This document shows positions 19,001 to 31,800 of a stretch of 64,000 nt of DNA, in pieces. A program made the position numbers and the translations under genes. Within the stretch, counting starts at the first letter, position 1; each line of letters starts with the position of its first letter. The notes beneath the pieces are model-generated. The model saw only the letters and a program-made list of their open reading frames with translations, had not been told where the DNA came from and did no database searches. This DNA comes from Pseudomonas frederiksbergensis (GTDB taxonomy: Bacteria; Pseudomonadota; Gammaproteobacteria; Pseudomonadales; Pseudomonadaceae), in contig NZ_CP142104.1 of the NCBI RefSeq assembly GCF_035751725.1, positions 3,224,001-3,288,000 on the forward strand, given 5' to 3'.

Positions 19001-19820
19001 TCGGCAACGTCTGTTCGAACACCCCAAGCGCGCCGGTCAGCTCCTCGTAGTTGTCCCGGGGGTCGTGCTGCAAACCAAGTTGACCCTGGCGTTGGCCATT
19101 AAGCCTGCCGAGCAGCGATCCCCAAGCGGCGAGCACCAGTTGTTCGACGGCCACGCCTTCGCCATCGGCCAATGCCGTGAGCAGCGCCGGCAGGGTCGGC
19201 GCCAGTGGCTGGCGGACCACCGCGTGACGGCCGTCAGCGATGCCGTAGCGCTCGACGAGGCGCATGCCCGGGACGTCTTGCAAGGCCAGGTTGCGCCAAA
19301 ACTGCATGCCCTGCTCGGCGTCTTCATCCAGTTGCAGGCCATTGATCCATTCGACGTAGTCCGGGTACTGCATGGGCTCGTCATCGAGCGGCGCGGCGCG
19401 GCCGAGCAAGTGCTCGCGCAACTGGACCAGGCTGCGCGCGTCCAGCGAATACACCGGGACCGCCAGCATTAGCTGATCGTCGAGCAGCCAGGCCAGCACA
19501 TCGGGCTGTTCCGCCTGGCAATGACGCTGGGCCTCCTCCAGCCATGCCGGCTCGTCGTGGCCGTCGGCTGTGCGCCCCTGGCGCCAGTCCAGGCGCAATG
19601 CCTGGGGCTCGATCACCCGCTGGCGCAACCCGGTGGCGCCCAGCGGACGCTCGTAGCGCAGGCACAGCGCCTGGTGCTGCGCCAGGCTGTCGCGCAAGCG
19701 TTGCTCCACAGTGCCTGCGGCAACGCCCGTCAATGACATGCGCACCCAGCGCCAGGCGTGCGGATTGGCCTGGGCCAATTGTTTCTGCTGGGGTGAAAGC
19801 GTGAGTCCGAGGTCCATCAT
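16038..19820 (-). CDS. NRPS 4, terminal module: degenerate C/interface - A(Asp) - PCP - TE
   Basis: A 1260-residue termination subunit. Residues about 1-410 are a condensation-superfamily domain without a catalytic motif: where HHxxxDG is expected there is PVYSLDA (122-128), keeping only the Asp. A fits-all adenylation domain follows ('[15 protein letters not shown]', '[13 protein letters not shown]', about 420-915). My ten-residue pocket reading is D-L-T-K-V-G-H-V-G-K, the Asp code. Then a carrier domain ('[10 protein letters not shown]') and a thioesterase (about 1010-1255) with nucleophile 'GWSLAA' (Ala where GxSxG has the last Gly), Asp in 'VVLDHD' and His in 'DAGHHEM'. It releases the peptide. 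The inert first domain looks like the 'interface' domains described in beta-hydroxyaspartate siderophore NRPSs, which dock a hydroxylase (inference). Overlaps NRPS 3 by four bases. Confidence 0.9.
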   Translation of the reverse strand: MMDLGLTLSPQQKQLAQANPHAWRWVRMSLTGVAAGTVEQRLRDSLAQHQALCLRYERPLGATGLRQRVIEPQALRLDWRQGRTADGHDEPAWLEEAQRHCQAEQPDVLAWLLDDQLMLAVPVYSLDARSLVQLREHLLGRAAPLDDEPMQYPDYVEWINGLQLDEDAEQGMQFWRNLALQDVPGMRLVERYGIADGRHAVVRQPLAPTLPALLTALADGEGVAVEQLVLAAWGSLLGRLNGQRQGQLGLQHDPRDNYEELTGALGVFEQTLPMVVQISEHSTPVNLARQLARQLESAVDWQEYVGQAQLLPEWRASFQAGLQVLRVTQPDALQWLSFDTPVELQLQLVLDAQGNCELALAYDRGVYRGEQMQALLKRFEHWLGQVLQSPNGLIDGIDARLPEESLASSPSPDLAADLDIVAALRRHAQAQPDRPALRYADQVFSYAELDALSDRVAGSLDHAGVGREDVVGLYLPRGAQMLVAMLACFKVGAAYLPLDPQQPPLRLAGILDDAQPALLLHLEGLLPDTSVRTLCWSQASNGPLFATPRSGTAQDLAYVLYTSGTSGKPKGVQIEQGQLRHYVTQVTRALQLPEGGHYGLVSSLLADLGNTVLFPAWLQGGCVHVLAQSAVTDAQAFAEELRRHPLDVLKIVPSHLEALMGEQAADVLPRQVLVLGGEPIGETLLTRLAQAGPTCRLYNHYGPTETTVGVLWRAIDLAQGVNGCALSQVLGDNRVHLLDEQQRSVPSGQAGELCISGASVGRGYVRNVGGGAFGVDPASGQRLYRTGDLALRQADGALRILGRNDQQVKIRGFRLELAEVEQAMLAQPGVLQAAVLMDGEGDHARLLAFVVTDEIQFQGADPLRASLARQLPDYMLPSGIFALKAMPLNSNGKLDRKHLLERARQRLQNTRVAPEGELETAVLAIWCDVLGVDDLGVTDNFFSVGGHSLAAIKVVSLIRERLGLNLPTNLLFERHTVRDLVQGLGEKGNGPWKVLNDADPQAPALLVVHGAQGHLQAYQPLVDNLRGAVAAFGLAALENGWANDDMDTLLRRYVASIPVQLKARPLVLLGWSLAARLALLLVPHLQASGFSVEGLVVLDHDAQRSLAGEGDEAGQLIADFAFYCRNHGQPIGESLRERLTGLLAGLDYAEGVARLLDDEQVRGHLQWEAADAELLALMAQYRAIKTRLYEQALPIVDVPVWLWRGNAHGDLRAQWQAHARQPVSQWTLDAGHHEMPGEPRLVENLLPLLLQTSAKVVSVP

Positions 19821-22800
19821 GGGGTCAACTCTTCAAGTGTCTCTTCAGCCTGCGCCGGGGCGGCCATGACTTGGTGGCGGGCATAGATTTCGCCCATGGC
19901 CACGACGATTTTGCGCTCGCCCTCGAACGGATCCCGGGCGTGCGCCGCCAGCATGTTATCGAGCATCACCACATCGCCCTGTTGCCAGTCGAAGCGCACC
20001 GCACACCGGTCGTAGGCGGCATTGATGGCGTCGATGGCTGCCGGTTCGAGTTCCGAGCCGTCACCGTAGAACACTTGCCTCGGCATGGCCGACTCGCCGT
20101 CACGCAGGAACTGCTCGCGGATATCGGCATCGAGAAACGCCGGGTGGTACAGCTGGATCTGGTTGAAGAAGCTCTCTTCGCCGGTCAACGGGTGCAGGAT
20201 CACCGCCGGGCACACTTGGCGGGTGTGCAGGTCGTTGGCGCCGCGCCATTGGAACTCGATGTTGCTCTCACGGCAGATCCGCTCGACCTCGGCACGATCC
20301 TCGGTCTGGAAGAAGTGCTGCCAACTGACGTCCAGGCTGGTGCTGAAATTGCGCACATACATCAGTTGTTTGCGCCGCAGGTTCGCCTGCAGCCAGGCCG
20401 GCAGTTCACGGTAGACCTCGCGGCTGTCAACGATCGGCGTCGCGCCACCGGAAGTCGCCGGCGTCTCGCAGTAGAACCACTGTCGACGTGGCCAACGATG
20501 CTGGTGCGCGCTTTCGTTGTGGAACAGGATCATCCGATCCTTGGGGTATGGCGTGGACTTGTAGATGTTCTTGCCGCCCTCTTTCTTAGGCAGGTCACCG
20601 TATTGCCCGTACAGCTGCGGACACAGGGCCTGGCAGAACGCCTCGAAATCCGCCGGGGTCGGCAAGTCGAAGCCCCGGAACAGGATGCCGCCATGCTCGC
20701 GCAGCCAGTTCTCGACCTTGTCGCGGTTGGCTTCGGCCCAGATGGCCGGGGCCAACTCCCGGTCCCGCAAGGAAACCAGCAACGGAAATTTCGAGTCCTC
20801 TCGCAGCGGCCGGGCTTCGATGGGCTCGCGGGTCGCCGCCGATCCGCTCTGGCGCATCTTGCCCAATTTGTTCATTTTGCGTTGCAGCGGATTGTCCGTG
20901 GACATTGCAGCAGCTCCCTTTACAGTCGCAATCAAGGTATCGATGGGGGTGTCCGGCGCGCCGAGGGCCTGCTCCAGCAGCGACTCGAAGGCACCGCGCA
21001 AGCGTTCGACAGTGGCCGGGCGGAACAGGCTGGTGCGGTACACCCAGCGCAGGCTGATGGCATCACCGTCTTCGCTGGCGAACAGGGCCATGTCGAACTT
21101 GGAGTGGTGCTGCTCGCCCGTCAGCGGCTCGACCTGCAGGTCGCCCAGTCGGCGCTGCTGGCGCGGCGTGTTGTCGAGCACGAACAGGGTCTGCAACAGC
21201 GGGTGCACATTGGCCACGCGCGGCAGCTCCAGGCATTCGACGACCCGCTCGAACGGCGTGTCCTGCCAGGCGAACGCCTGCAGGCAAACCTCGCGGACTT
21301 GCAAGGCCTGCTCGCGCAAGCTCAGTTCCGGTTGCACGCGGATACGCAAGGCCAACAGGTTGACGAAGAAGCCGATCAGCGATTCGGTGGCCGGATGGTC
21401 ACGGTTCGCCACGTCCGTGCCGATCACCAGGTCGCGGCCCTGCGTCTCGCGTTGCAGCACGGCGGCGTAGCATGTCAGCAGGAGCATGAACGGCGAGGTG
21501 CCGCTGTCCTGGGCGAACGTTTTGAGCCGGCCAACCGTGGCGGGCGGCAATTGGAAATCCACCGCCGCCCCGGCGCCGCTGTCACGCTCCGGACGTGGAA
21601 AATCGAATGGCAGTGGCACCTGCGCGGGGATGCCCGCCAAGGTCCTTCGCCAGAAATCCAGGCCTTCACGCTGACGCAACCGGACCGCCGCCGAGCTTTG
21701 CCAAACGGCGTAGTCGACGTATTGGATCGGCAACGCTTGCTGGGTCGGCAGTACGCCGGTGCTGTAGGCCTCGTAGCCTTCGATCAGTTCGTCGACCAAT
21801 ACGGCGCCGGACCAACCGTCGGAAGCGATGTGGTGCATGACCATCTGCAGCACATGATCCTCTTCGCCGAGGCGATACAGGACCACTCGCAGCGGCGCCT
21901 CGCTGCCGAGATCGAACGGACGCAGCGCCATGTCCCGGGCTTCATCCGTCCACTGTGTTTCAGTCGAGGCAAGGGTTTGCAGAGCCACCGCCGACTGCGG
22001 GTGAATGCGCTGGCGCAGTTCGCCGCCGCGGGAGTGATAGGTGGTGCGCAGGATGGCGTGTCGGCTCACCAGCCGCTGCAACGAACGCTCCAGGGCCTGG
22101 ATATCCAGTCGTCCACGCAAACGGACGCTGCTGCCCATGTTGAAGCTGCTGTCGGCCAGATCAAGTTGTTGCATCAACCAGACCCGTTGTTGCGCCGAGG
22201 ACAGTGGCTGCTCGATGTTTTGGTCCACCGCTGGGATCCTCAGCGAAGCCAGGTCCTGCTCGGCGGCAAGGCCCTCGATTCGCTCGGCCAGTTGCGCCAG
22301 CACAGGTGTTTCGAACAACCAGCGCAAGGGCACCTCGAAGCCCTGCTCACGCAGGCGAGCGCGGACCTGGGCGGCCATCAGCGAATGCCCGCCCAGCTGG
22401 AAGAAATGTCCATCGGCCGGGACGTCCTGCACGTCCAGTACCGAGGCCCAGATCTGCGCCACCAAGGCCTCGCTGGCCGACAGCGTACGCCCGGTCGCCG
22501 GCGTGCTGCCGACAACCGTTTGCAAGCGCGGCAGTTGTTTGCGATCGACCTTGCCGTTGCTGTTGAGCGGCAACCGATCCAGCGCTTGCAGGTGCGTCGG
22601 CACCATGTAGATCGGCAAGCGCGCCTGCAAGTACTCGCGCACAGCCGCTTCATCAGGTGCAGCGTCCGGTTCTGCCACCCAGAACGCGACCAGGTGCTCG
22701 CCTTGCACGGCCACGACGGCTTGCAGCAGTTGCGGATGGCTCAGCAAGACGGCCTCGATCTCCCCCAGTTCGATGCGGTAGCCACGCAACTTGATCTGGT

Positions 22801-25800
22801 CGTCGGTGCGTCCGAGGTAGTACAGCTGGCCGTCGGGCTGCCACCGCGCCAGATCGCCAGTGCGGTACAAACGGCCGCCGTGACCGAACGGGTCGGCAAT
22901 GAAGCGCTCGGCGGTCAGCCCCGGCTGCCCGGCGTAACCCCGGGCCAGGCCGTCCCCGGCGATATAGAGTTCGCCGACGCAGCCTGGAGGCACTTCGCAC
23001 AGGTGCTCATCGAGGACATGGCAACGGGTGTTGAGCAACGGCCGGCCTATCGGGGCCACGGGCAATTGCAGCGTGTCGACGGGCGTCTGGGTCGACCACA
23101 CCGTGGTCTCGGTCGGGCCGTAGACGTTGATCAATCGAGCCACGTGCTGCTTGAGTTCGCTGGCCAGTTCCGCCGACACCGCCTCGCCGCCGGCCAGGGC
23201 CACTCGTCCTTCCAGCACCTGGCGATCACCTTGCAACAGCATCGCCCAGGTGGCGGGCGTTGCCTGGATCAGGTCGACCGATTGTTCCTTGATCAAGCGT
23301 GCGAGCAACAGCGGATCCTGGCGCTCGTCCTCCTCCGCCAGGACCACCGTGCCGCCACGCACCAGCGGCAGACACAGTTCCAGGCCGCAAATGTCGAAGG
23401 TCACGGTGGTCAAGGCCAGGTAACGCTGCACATTGTCCAGTGGCAACGCCTGCTCCATGGCCAGCAGGAAGTTGGCGAAGTTGCCACGACTGATCTGCAC
23501 GCCCTTGGGTTGCCCGGTCGATCCCGAGGTGTAGAGCGTGTAGGCCAATTGCCCGAGGTGCCTAGGCAATCCCGGCGCCTGCGCGGGGAGTTTCGCCAAC
23601 GGCAGGTCTGCCCACAGGCACATGCGCAGCTCGGCAGGCCAATCCGAAGTTGCCGAATCGCAGAGCAACAAACGCGGCTGCGCCCGGTTGAGCACCTGCG
23701 CCTGGCGAGCCGGCGGATGAGCGCGGTCGAGGGGCAAATAGGCGGCACCGGCCTTCTGGATGCCCAACATGCACACCAGCAGCCGCTCGTCCCGAGGCAG
23801 GCAGAAGGCAACCAGCGATTCGGGCCCGACGCCTTGGGCCAGCAACCAATGGGCCAGGCGGTTGGCTTGGGCGTCCAGGGCGGCGTAGCTCAGTTGACGA
23901 TCCGCGCAATGCACGGCAATACGCTCGGAATGCACCGCGGCCTGCACTTCGAAACGCGTCACCCAATCCGCTTCGCCGTGCAATGGCAACGACTGCCCGG
24001 CAGTCGCCAGCGTCGCAACCGAGCGCAGCGGAATCTCCAACAAGCGAGCATCAAGATCCATGCCCGCCAGGCTGGCAAGCAACGCCTGGTAGTCCTCCAC
24101 CAGTCGCTGGGTGATGTCGGCACGCAACAATGCCGTCGCATATTCGACGATCAAACTGGTGCTCGCCTCGGCACCGCGACCTTGGGTGAACAGGTTGAAC
24201 GTCAGGTCGAACTTGGCGCTCACCACGCCACCCGGTAGTGCCAACGCCTGGGCAGAGATGCCGGGCAGGTTCAGGCTGCGGGAGTCCTGATGGTCGACTT
24301 GATAGTTGAACATCGTCTGGAACAATGGTGTGCGGTCCAGGCTGCGCTCGACATCCAGCACTTCCAACAACTGCTCGAACGGCAGCGCCTGATGGGCCAG
24401 GTCCTCGGTCAACTGGCTGCTCAGGGCCTGGACGTACGCTTGCAGGCTCTGGCGACCATCAATCTGTATGCGGTGGGCCAATGTGTTGACGAACAACCCG
24501 ACCAACGCTTGGCTTTCCACCGACTCACGCCCCGCCACCGGCAAGCCGACGGCGAAATCATTGCGTCCGCCATGGCGCCAGAGCAACAACTGGTAAGCGG
24601 CGAAATACAACACGAACGGCGTGACGCCAAGCGCCCTCGCCCGGGCCTCGACCGCAGTGCTCAGCGAACTGGGCAGGACATATTCGTCCCGCGCTCCGCT
24701 GAACGTCTGCAACGCCGGCCGTATGGATTGCTCGGGGAACTCCAGCGGCTCGTTACCCAGGCCTTCCAGGCGTTGTTGCCAATAGCCCAACAATGCCTTG
24801 CCAGGCGCCCCGGCCAGGTGTTGCCGCTGCGCCTTGATCAGCGGCAGCAAAGCGCTTGCCGCCGGCAGGGTCCGGTCTTGATAAAGCGCTGCCAGGTCCT
24901 GGACCAGCAAGCCCATGGACCAGCCGTCCACGGCGATGTGGTGCACGTTGAACAACAGGCGATAGTCGTCGGGTGCAGCACAAAACACATCGATGGCCAG
25001 CAGCGGTCCCTGCGCGAGGTCGAATACCCGCCTGGCCGCGCTGGCAATGGCCGCATCCTGTTCCGCGTCACTCAGGCCGCCGATGTCATGGACGTTGAAG
25101 ATCGGCGCAGCTGTGTCGTCCAGACGCTGCCAGACTTGCCCCTGCTCTTCGAAGAAACGACAGCGCAACGCGTCATGACGGGCCGCCAGCGCCTGACAGG
25201 CGCGTTGCAGGCGAGGCACGTCCAGTTCACCGCGCAAGGCCAACAACTGGGTGACGTTGTAGGCGGTTTCAGCCGGATCGAACTGCTGCATGAACCACAC
25301 CCTTTGCTGGGCATGGGACAGCGGTTGCGGTTGCCCCGCGTCCTCGCTCGGCGGCATGGCCTCAGCGACCGGCGCGACAACCGGCGCGAGCACCTTGGCC
25401 AGTTGCCGAGGGGTCGGGTTTTCCAACAGTTGCCGGGGCATCAGGCGCAAGTCGGCCTGACGCAAGCGCGCGATCAACTGCAAGCTGAGGATCGAGTCGC
25501 CGCCCATGGCAAAGAAGTCGGCGTCCGGCCCGAGGGCAGGTTGCCCGAGCAGTTCGCGAAAAGCCGTCAGCACCGCAAGCAATGCTGGCTCGGCGCGGCA
25601 GTCGATGCACAGGGCCATGGCCGCCAATGTCGGATGCTGCAGCACGTCCCGCGGTTGCAGCTTGAGCCCTTCCCGGGACGCCAGGCCAATCAATTGCAGA
25701 CTGAGGATCGAGTCCCCGCCGAGGGCGAAGAAATCATCCTCACGGCCAACTTGCGCGCACCCGAGGATCTGGCACCACAGTTGCGCCAGGCGTTGTTCGG

Positions 25801-28800
25801 TGTCGCCGTTGGGTTGCTCGGCGGCTTCGGCGACCGGTTCATCGACGGCTGGCTCCGGCAATGCACGCCGATCCAACTTGCCGTTGGCCGTCAATGGCAG
25901 CGTGTCCAGTGCCAACCAATGGGCCGGCACCATGTGTTCCGGCAGCAGCCGCCTGGCCTCGGCTTGCAGCGTCGCGAGGGCTTCGGTCGACACCGCAGGG
26001 CTGAGATACGCCACCAGTTGCGTCCGCCCTTTTATCTCGCAGGCCAGCACCGCGCCCTCGCGAACCTGGGGCTGGGCGTTGAGCCAGGCATTGACCTCGC
26101 CCGGTTCGACGCGGAAACCGCGAATTTTCACCTGATCGTCCTGACGCCCGAGAAATACCAGGCGCCCTTGGCGATCCAGGCGAACCCGGTCACCGCTGCG
26201 ATAAAAACGCTGGCCCTGGGCGGTGGAGCCGAACGCGCGCGCGGTCAATTCCGGCTGACCGAGGTAGCCTTGGGCGACCTGCGGACCACCGATCAGCAGC
26301 TCACCGGCGACCCCGAGCGGCACCGACCGGTCGTGGCCATCGACGATGCGCAACTCACAGCCGGACAGCGGCTGGCCCAACGGCAGATACTGACCCGCTT
26401 CGAACGCATCGGCGTCGAGGATTTCTCCGCAAGCCACGCCGACCGTGGTTTCCGACGGGCCATAGTGGTTGAAGATCCGCAGTTGCGGCGCCAGTTCACG
26501 CAGCTTGGCGAACAACGCCTGGTCGAAGCCCTCGCCTCCAAGGATCAGCAAATCCTTGGGCAGGACACGACCGGCGTCGTCCAGTGCCAGCAAACCACGC
26601 AAGTGCGAAGGGGCGATCTTCAGGCAGTCCACCGGATGCTGGTCGAGAAAATCAGCCCAGCCGGGCGGATCGAAGGCCAGCGATGCCGGCGGCAAGACCA
26701 GCGGGTCGCCCGAATTGAGCGCGGCGAAGACAGAGGTCAAGCCAAGGTCGGCGGCGACCGTTGCCAAGGTCGCCCAACGGCTTGCGGGTTTGGCTTGCAA
26801 GCGTTGACCAACGGCATTGGCATAGTGCGCGAGGTTGGCATGGGTGACCTGCACGCCTTTTGGCTGGCCGGTCGAACCCGAGGTGTAGATCAGGTACGCA
26901 GGTAATTGTGGCTGGCTGAGGCTTTCGTCCTGACTGATGTCCGCGTTAACCGACCAGTCGGCGACACCCAATGCCACGTGCGCAATACCCAGGCCGGTCT
27001 CCGGCGCTTGCGCCAATGTCAGCCACAGGCTCGCGCCGCTGTCTTGCAGCAGTTGCGCGAGTCGCCCGGCCGGTTGTGCCGGGTCGAGAAACAGGCAAGT
27101 CGCGCCACGGTGCCAGCACGCCAGGGTTGCCAGCAGTTGTTCAGGGCAACGCGGCATGCACAGGGCAACCACCTGCCCCGGCCCAACGCCCTGCCCGGCC
27201 AGCCGTGCGGCCAACGAGCAACTGGCCGCGCCGAGCGTGGCGTAATCAATGCGCTGCTCCACGCTGCACAACGCCATGGCATTCGGCGTGTGCGTGGCCC
27301 AGTGCAGCACTTGCTGGTCCAACGGCAACGCCATCGAGTCCAGGACCGGGCCGCGCACTTCACTCGCCGGGGACACCAGTTGCAGATCCGCCAGGCGCCG
27401 CTGCGGATGCGCCGAACCCTCGTGGAAAATCGCCAGCAAGTCGTCGAGCATTTGCTCGACCGTGGCCGCGTCGAACAATTCGTCGCTGTATTCCAGTTCG
27501 CAGCGCAACTGTGCATCGGCGGTGCGGACCATGCGCAACGTCAGGTCGAAACGTGCGTGGCGTTGCGGCGGGTCGAGCACTTCGACCGCCACGCCGGGCA
27601 AGGCCAGGGTGCGGCTTTCGGGCAGATCGACCTGGACGAACATGACCTGGAACAACGGACTCGAACGCGGACGCTCAAGACTTTCGAGGATGTTCTCGAA
27701 GGGCAACTGCTGATGGTCGAACGCCGCCGCAACGGTGTCGCGAGTGCGCAGCAATGCGCTGCCGAAGTCCGGGTTGTCTTGCAGGCGTTGGCGAATCACC
27801 AGGGTATTGAGCAGCGGGCCGATCAACGGTGCCAGCTCCGGACGGTCACGTTGCGCCGCCGAGGTGCCCATGCACAGGTCCGTCTCGCCGCTGTAGCGCG
27901 ACAGCAGGCAGCTGAACGCTGTCAGGCCGTAGATGTACAGCGTCACCCCGTGATTACGGATGGCCGCCTCGATCGCCGTTGTGAGGTGCGGCGGGAGTTC
28001 CCGGGCCAGGACCGCGCCACTGTGGCGGCGTTGTGTGGCCAAGGGGCGCGGGCGGTCCAGCGGCAACGCCATTGGCGCAGGCGCATCGGCCAGTTGGTCG
28101 CGCCAGAAACCGATGTGCTGCTGGCAACTGTCGCTGTCCAGCCATTCACGCTCCCACGCGGCGAAATCGGCGTATTGGATGGGCAATTCGGGTAGCGCGA
28201 CAGGCTGGTTCGAGGCGAGCGCCCGATAAGCCTCGGCCAATTCGAGGGTCAGTTGCTGGGCCGACCAGGCGTCATAAGCGACGTGGTGAATGGTGAAAAA
28301 CAGCCAGGTGGAATGCTCCTGGGCGTCGCTGAACGCTTGCCAGCGCCAAGGCATCGATTGTGCCAGGTCAAAGGGTTCGGCCAATTGGCGGGCGTATTCA
28401 TCGGCGCACCATTGCTCGTGTTCCGATGCTGGGATGGCCAACCGTTCGACGCCAGGCAACTGAACCTGTTGTGGCTCGCAATGGGGCTGTAACTGTCCGC
28501 TGGCGTCAGGGCTGTAGCGCGTGCGCAGGATCTGGTGGCGATCGACCACCTGCTGCATCGCCTGCTGCAAACGCTCGCCGTCCAGGCGCCCATCGAAACG
28601 CAGCACCGAGCACAGGTTGTAGAGCGCGCGACTGCTCAGGGCTTCAGCCGACAGGAAACGCCTTTGCGCCTGCGCCAACGGCCTGTGCTCGCCGTCGTCG
28701 AGCACGGCGGGGACGATCGGCAGGCGCCAGCTGTCAATGCCCTTCTCGGCCAGGCGTTGGCGAAAGACCTTCTTCTTGTCCGCGGGCAAGGATGCCAGCC

Positions 28801-28843
28801 GCTGCGCAATCTCCAGGAAAGCTTGTTGCGTCATCGTACTCAT
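19817..28843 (-). CDS. NRPS 3: C-A(Asp)-PCP-PCP-C-A-PCP-C-beta-hydroxylase
   Basis: A 3008-residue synthetase. Module 1: C domain (HHVAYDA at 186-192), A domain with pocket D-L-T-K-I-G-H-V-G-K (Asp), then two carrier domains in a row, each with 'GGDSILSLQ' (about 1010-1165). Module 2: C (HHIAVDG), A with pocket D-I-L-Q-A-A-V-V-W-K (nearest to glycine-type pockets; not assigned), carrier 'GGHSLMAAQ'. A third C domain with intact HHIASDG (about 2235-2640) has no A domain after it in this protein. From 2647 to the end lies a SyrP/TauD-like Fe(II)/2-oxoglutarate oxygenase with HNE and distal His metal ligands. The last C domain probably joins residue six to the Asp loaded on NRPS 4. The true start may be ATG 28834, which has AAGGA eight bases before it. 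Product order and hydroxylation target are inferred. Confidence 0.9.
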   Translation of the reverse strand: MSTMTQQAFLEIAQRLASLPADKKKVFRQRLAEKGIDSWRLPIVPAVLDDGEHRPLAQAQRRFLSAEALSSRALYNLCSVLRFDGRLDGERLQQAMQQVVDRHQILRTRYSPDASGQLQPHCEPQQVQLPGVERLAIPASEHEQWCADEYARQLAEPFDLAQSMPWRWQAFSDAQEHSTWLFFTIHHVAYDAWSAQQLTLELAEAYRALASNQPVALPELPIQYADFAAWEREWLDSDSCQQHIGFWRDQLADAPAPMALPLDRPRPLATQRRHSGAVLARELPPHLTTAIEAAIRNHGVTLYIYGLTAFSCLLSRYSGETDLCMGTSAAQRDRPELAPLIGPLLNTLVIRQRLQDNPDFGSALLRTRDTVAAAFDHQQLPFENILESLERPRSSPLFQVMFVQVDLPESRTLALPGVAVEVLDPPQRHARFDLTLRMVRTADAQLRCELEYSDELFDAATVEQMLDDLLAIFHEGSAHPQRRLADLQLVSPASEVRGPVLDSMALPLDQQVLHWATHTPNAMALCSVEQRIDYATLGAASCSLAARLAGQGVGPGQVVALCMPRCPEQLLATLACWHRGATCLFLDPAQPAGRLAQLLQDSGASLWLTLAQAPETGLGIAHVALGVADWSVNADISQDESLSQPQLPAYLIYTSGSTGQPKGVQVTHANLAHYANAVGQRLQAKPASRWATLATVAADLGLTSVFAALNSGDPLVLPPASLAFDPPGWADFLDQHPVDCLKIAPSHLRGLLALDDAGRVLPKDLLILGGEGFDQALFAKLRELAPQLRIFNHYGPSETTVGVACGEILDADAFEAGQYLPLGQPLSGCELRIVDGHDRSVPLGVAGELLIGGPQVAQGYLGQPELTARAFGSTAQGQRFYRSGDRVRLDRQGRLVFLGRQDDQVKIRGFRVEPGEVNAWLNAQPQVREGAVLACEIKGRTQLVAYLSPAVSTEALATLQAEARRLLPEHMVPAHWLALDTLPLTANGKLDRRALPEPAVDEPVAEAAEQPNGDTEQRLAQLWCQILGCAQVGREDDFFALGGDSILSLQLIGLASREGLKLQPRDVLQHPTLAAMALCIDCRAEPALLAVLTAFRELLGQPALGPDADFFAMGGDSILSLQLIARLRQADLRLMPRQLLENPTPRQLAKVLAPVVAPVAEAMPPSEDAGQPQPLSHAQQRVWFMQQFDPAETAYNVTQLLALRGELDVPRLQRACQALAARHDALRCRFFEEQGQVWQRLDDTAAPIFNVHDIGGLSDAEQDAAIASAARRVFDLAQGPLLAIDVFCAAPDDYRLLFNVHHIAVDGWSMGLLVQDLAALYQDRTLPAASALLPLIKAQRQHLAGAPGKALLGYWQQRLEGLGNEPLEFPEQSIRPALQTFSGARDEYVLPSSLSTAVEARARALGVTPFVLYFAAYQLLLWRHGGRNDFAVGLPVAGRESVESQALVGLFVNTLAHRIQIDGRQSLQAYVQALSSQLTEDLAHQALPFEQLLEVLDVERSLDRTPLFQTMFNYQVDHQDSRSLNLPGISAQALALPGGVVSAKFDLTFNLFTQGRGAEASTSLIVEYATALLRADITQRLVEDYQALLASLAGMDLDARLLEIPLRSVATLATAGQSLPLHGEADWVTRFEVQAAVHSERIAVHCADRQLSYAALDAQANRLAHWLLAQGVGPESLVAFCLPRDERLLVCMLGIQKAGAAYLPLDRAHPPARQAQVLNRAQPRLLLCDSATSDWPAELRMCLWADLPLAKLPAQAPGLPRHLGQLAYTLYTSGSTGQPKGVQISRGNFANFLLAMEQALPLDNVQRYLALTTVTFDICGLELCLPLVRGGTVVLAEEDERQDPLLLARLIKEQSVDLIQATPATWAMLLQGDRQVLEGRVALAGGEAVSAELASELKQHVARLINVYGPTETTVWSTQTPVDTLQLPVAPIGRPLLNTRCHVLDEHLCEVPPGCVGELYIAGDGLARGYAGQPGLTAERFIADPFGHGGRLYRTGDLARWQPDGQLYYLGRTDDQIKLRGYRIELGEIEAVLLSHPQLLQAVVAVQGEHLVAFWVAEPDAAPDEAAVREYLQARLPIYMVPTHLQALDRLPLNSNGKVDRKQLPRLQTVVGSTPATGRTLSASEALVAQIWASVLDVQDVPADGHFFQLGGHSLMAAQVRARLREQGFEVPLRWLFETPVLAQLAERIEGLAAEQDLASLRIPAVDQNIEQPLSSAQQRVWLMQQLDLADSSFNMGSSVRLRGRLDIQALERSLQRLVSRHAILRTTYHSRGGELRQRIHPQSAVALQTLASTETQWTDEARDMALRPFDLGSEAPLRVVLYRLGEEDHVLQMVMHHIASDGWSGAVLVDELIEGYEAYSTGVLPTQQALPIQYVDYAVWQSSAAVRLRQREGLDFWRRTLAGIPAQVPLPFDFPRPERDSGAGAAVDFQLPPATVGRLKTFAQDSGTSPFMLLLTCYAAVLQRETQGRDLVIGTDVANRDHPATESLIGFFVNLLALRIRVQPELSLREQALQVREVCLQAFAWQDTPFERVVECLELPRVANVHPLLQTLFVLDNTPRQQRRLGDLQVEPLTGEQHHSKFDMALFASEDGDAISLRWVYRTSLFRPATVERLRGAFESLLEQALGAPDTPIDTLIATVKGAAAMSTDNPLQRKMNKLGKMRQSGSAATREPIEARPLREDSKFPLLVSLRDRELAPAIWAEANRDKVENWLREHGGILFRGFDLPTPADFEAFCQALCPQLYGQYGDLPKKEGGKNIYKSTPYPKDRMILFHNESAHQHRWPRRQWFYCETPATSGGATPIVDSREVYRELPAWLQANLRRKQLMYVRNFSTSLDVSWQHFFQTEDRAEVERICRESNIEFQWRGANDLHTRQVCPAVILHPLTGEESFFNQIQLYHPAFLDADIREQFLRDGESAMPRQVFYGDGSELEPAAIDAINAAYDRCAVRFDWQQGDVVMLDNMLAAHARDPFEGERKIVVAMGEIYARHQVMAAPAQAEETLEELTP
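19820..20905 (-). other. Fused SyrP/TauD-like beta-hydroxylase domain of NRPS 3, with internal ribosome-binding signal
   Basis: The last 362 codons of NRPS 3 encode a whole non-haem iron oxygenase. Metal ligands are visible as His and Glu in '[10 protein letters not shown]' and His in '[11 protein letters not shown]', with a following Arg ('[11 protein letters not shown]') for 2-oxoglutarate. It is clearly homologous to the stand-alone enzyme at 43238-44227 ('LMYVRNF', 'VFYGDGS', '[10 protein letters not shown]' shared). The domain opens with an in-frame ATG at 20905 preceded by AAGGGAG and an eight-base gap, as for a free gene. Domains fused at an NRPS C-terminus in this family hydroxylate Asp (IbetaH-Asp) or His (IbetaH-His); I favour Asp because NRPS 4 loads Asp. 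Confidence 0.8.
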
Positions 28844-28845
28844 CC

Positions 28846-31800
28846 TTACAGTTCCATCTCGGCCAACAGGCGCTGCATTTCGTCCAGGGCTTCGTCGGTC
28901 GACGGCCCCTGGGGTTTTTCGATCTGTTCGGCGAGCGCGGCGATCGTCGGGTTCTGGAATAGGCTGCGCAACTCAAGCTTGACGCCAAAACGGCTCTCGA
29001 CCTGGGTCATCAAACGCATGGCCAACAAAGAATGGCCGCCCAGCTCGAAGAAGCTGTTGAACACCCCGACCTGCGGCAACGCCAGCAGCTCCTGCCAGAT
29101 GTCCGCCAATTGCCGCTCCAGTTCGTTGCGCGGCGCCACACCCTGGATCGCCACCGGCTGCGGGGCCGGCAAGGCCTTGCGATCGATCTTGCCGTTGGCA
29201 TTGAGGGCAAACCGTGGCTGTTCGATGAAACCGGCCGGAATCATGTATCCCGGCAGTACGCCTTCCAGATACCGACGCAGCGCCGCCTGATCGACCGGGC
29301 TCGGTGCCTGCAACCAGGCAAACAGGCTCTGGCTGCGGGCATCGATCATCACCACCGCTTCTTCCACGCCGGGGTAACGGCGCAGCAGAGATTCGATTTC
29401 ACCGGGTTCGATGCGGAAACCGCGCACCTTGACTTGGAAGTCACCGCGTCCGACATAGGCCAGCCGCCCATCGTGGCGGCGGCGCACCAGGTCGCCAGTG
29501 CGATACATGCGGCTACCCGGCTCACCGGCATATGGGTCAGGCAAATATGCCGCCGCCGTGGTAGCCGGCGCGCGCTGGTAACCCCGGGTGACGCCGGAGC
29601 CGGCGATATACAGCTCACCCGTGGCGCCCAGTGGCACCGGACGGAGCATGTCGTCGAGCACGTAGCAGAGCGTATTGAGCAGAGGCATGCCGATATCGGC
29701 GACGCCGGACGGCACGTCCTGCAATGCCTGGGTGGTCGACCAGACGGTGGTTTCCGTCGGGCCGTAGGCGTTGATCAGCGCCACGCCACGGCCCCGCAGT
29801 TCGTTCACCAGCTCACCGGGCACCGCCTCGCCACCGATCAGGCCACGCAGCGGCGGCCAATCGGCCTGGCCGGTTTCCAGCAGGATCTGCCAACCCGCGG
29901 GGGTCGCCTGGAATACCGTGGCCCGGCGCAGCAGCGCGAACAACTGATGCCCATCGACCACCTGCTCGCGGCGCGCCAGCAGGATGGCCGCGCCGTTGAC
30001 CAGCGGCAGGAACAGCTCCGGCTTGCACATATCGAAGGCGTACGTGGTGCTGGCGAGCCAGACATCTTTGGCGCCAAGGGGCAGCAAGCGATCGAGGCCG
30101 GCCAGCAAGTTGCTCAGGTTGCCACGGTTGACCTGCACGCCTTTCGGTGTGCCAGTCGAGCCCGAGGTGTAGATCACGTAGGCGCGCTGCTGCGCATCGA
30201 TCGGCAATGCAAGATTGGCGTCGCTGCGGGTGTCCAGCGGCAACCGGTCGAGCAGAATGTGATCAACGCCGCCCAAGGCCTCGGCGCAGAGGCTTTCAGT
30301 GAGCACCAGGGCCGGGCGCGCATGCTCGATGATGAAGGCCAGGCGCTCGCTCGGGTACTGCGGATCCAATGGCAGGTACGCCGCGCCGGCCTTGTGGATC
30401 CCGAGCAGCGTTGGCAGCAGCCATGGGCCACGGCTCAGGCAGACCGCAATCAGATCATCCGTGCCGACACCTTGCGCCCGCAGCCAATGGGCCAGGCGAT
30501 TGCTGATGGCATTGAGCTGCGCATAGGTCAGTTGTTGGTCCTGGCAATCCACCGCCAGCGCATCGGGCGTCAGGACGGCCTGCGCTTCGAAGCGGACGAT
30601 GACGTCCACTGCCGGCGTCAAGGATTGTGCCAGACAATTCCATGGACGCTGGGCCAAGGCATGGTCGGCGTTGGCCAGGTCGATATCCCAGAGGCGCGCA
30701 TCCGGTTCTTGCAACATGCCTTCGAGCAGATAGCGGAACTCATCGGCATACCGTTGCGCGGTCTGTGCCAGGAACAGATCGGTGTTGTATTCCAGCACGC
30801 ATTGCCACTCCTCGCCCTGCTGCTCGATGTGCAGGCCGATGTCCACCAGGGCACTGTCGCTTTCGACGTTGAGCCGTTGCGCCGGCAAGCCGGCGAAGCG
30901 TTGTTCGAGCGTGGCGTTGGCATCGCGCTGGATCAGGTTGAACAACGCCTGGAACAGCGGCGTGTGGCTGAGATCGCGGCGCACCTGCAAGGCTTCCACC
31001 AAGCGCTCGAACGGCACGTCGGCATGCTGTTGCGCCGCCAGGTGCGTGGCGTGCAACTGCTGCCAGAACTGCTCGACCGATTGCTGGGGATCGAGGTGGC
31101 TGCGCAGGACCTGGGTGGTGGCGAAATAGCCAATCAGATTGTCGGTGTGGGCCTGATGACGATGAGCGACCGGCAGGCCGATCCAGATTTCCCGTTGGCC
31201 CGAGTGTCTGGCCAACAAGGTTTTCCAGGCCGCCAGCAACGGTGCGAAAGCGGTCAGGCCATGGCGCTGCGCCGTCTCGCGCAGGTGCTTGACCAGCGTC
31301 GCCGGCAGGTTGAAGCGCAGGCGCTGGCCCTTGTAGCCCTGCTCGGCGGGCCGCGGCATGTCGGTTGGCAGGTTCAGCACCGGCGGTTCGCCCGCCAGCG
31401 TGGCTCGCCAGTAGTCAAGCTGCGACTCGATCCGCGCCTGCCCCACCGGGCTTTGCCAACTCGCCGCAATGTCGGTGAACTGCAGCGGCAAGGCTGGCAG
31501 GCACGCCTCGCGCTCTTCCAGCAACGCCTGGTAGATCACTTGCAGTTCATTGAAGAGAATCTCCAGCGAACGCGCATCGGCGATGATGTGGTGCAAAGTG
31601 ACTTGCAGCACGCTGCGATCCTGGCCCACATACACACGCACCCGCCACAGCGGCGGCGCGGTGAGGTCGAATGGGCGCTGCGCCTCCTGGCTGAGCTTTT
31701 GGGTGAAGCCACTCGCATGTTCGTCTATTTCCAGCGACTCGAAGCTCAGCGCCAGGGTGCCGAGGTCGTCGACGTGCTGGCGTGCGCCGTCGGCGGTGTC

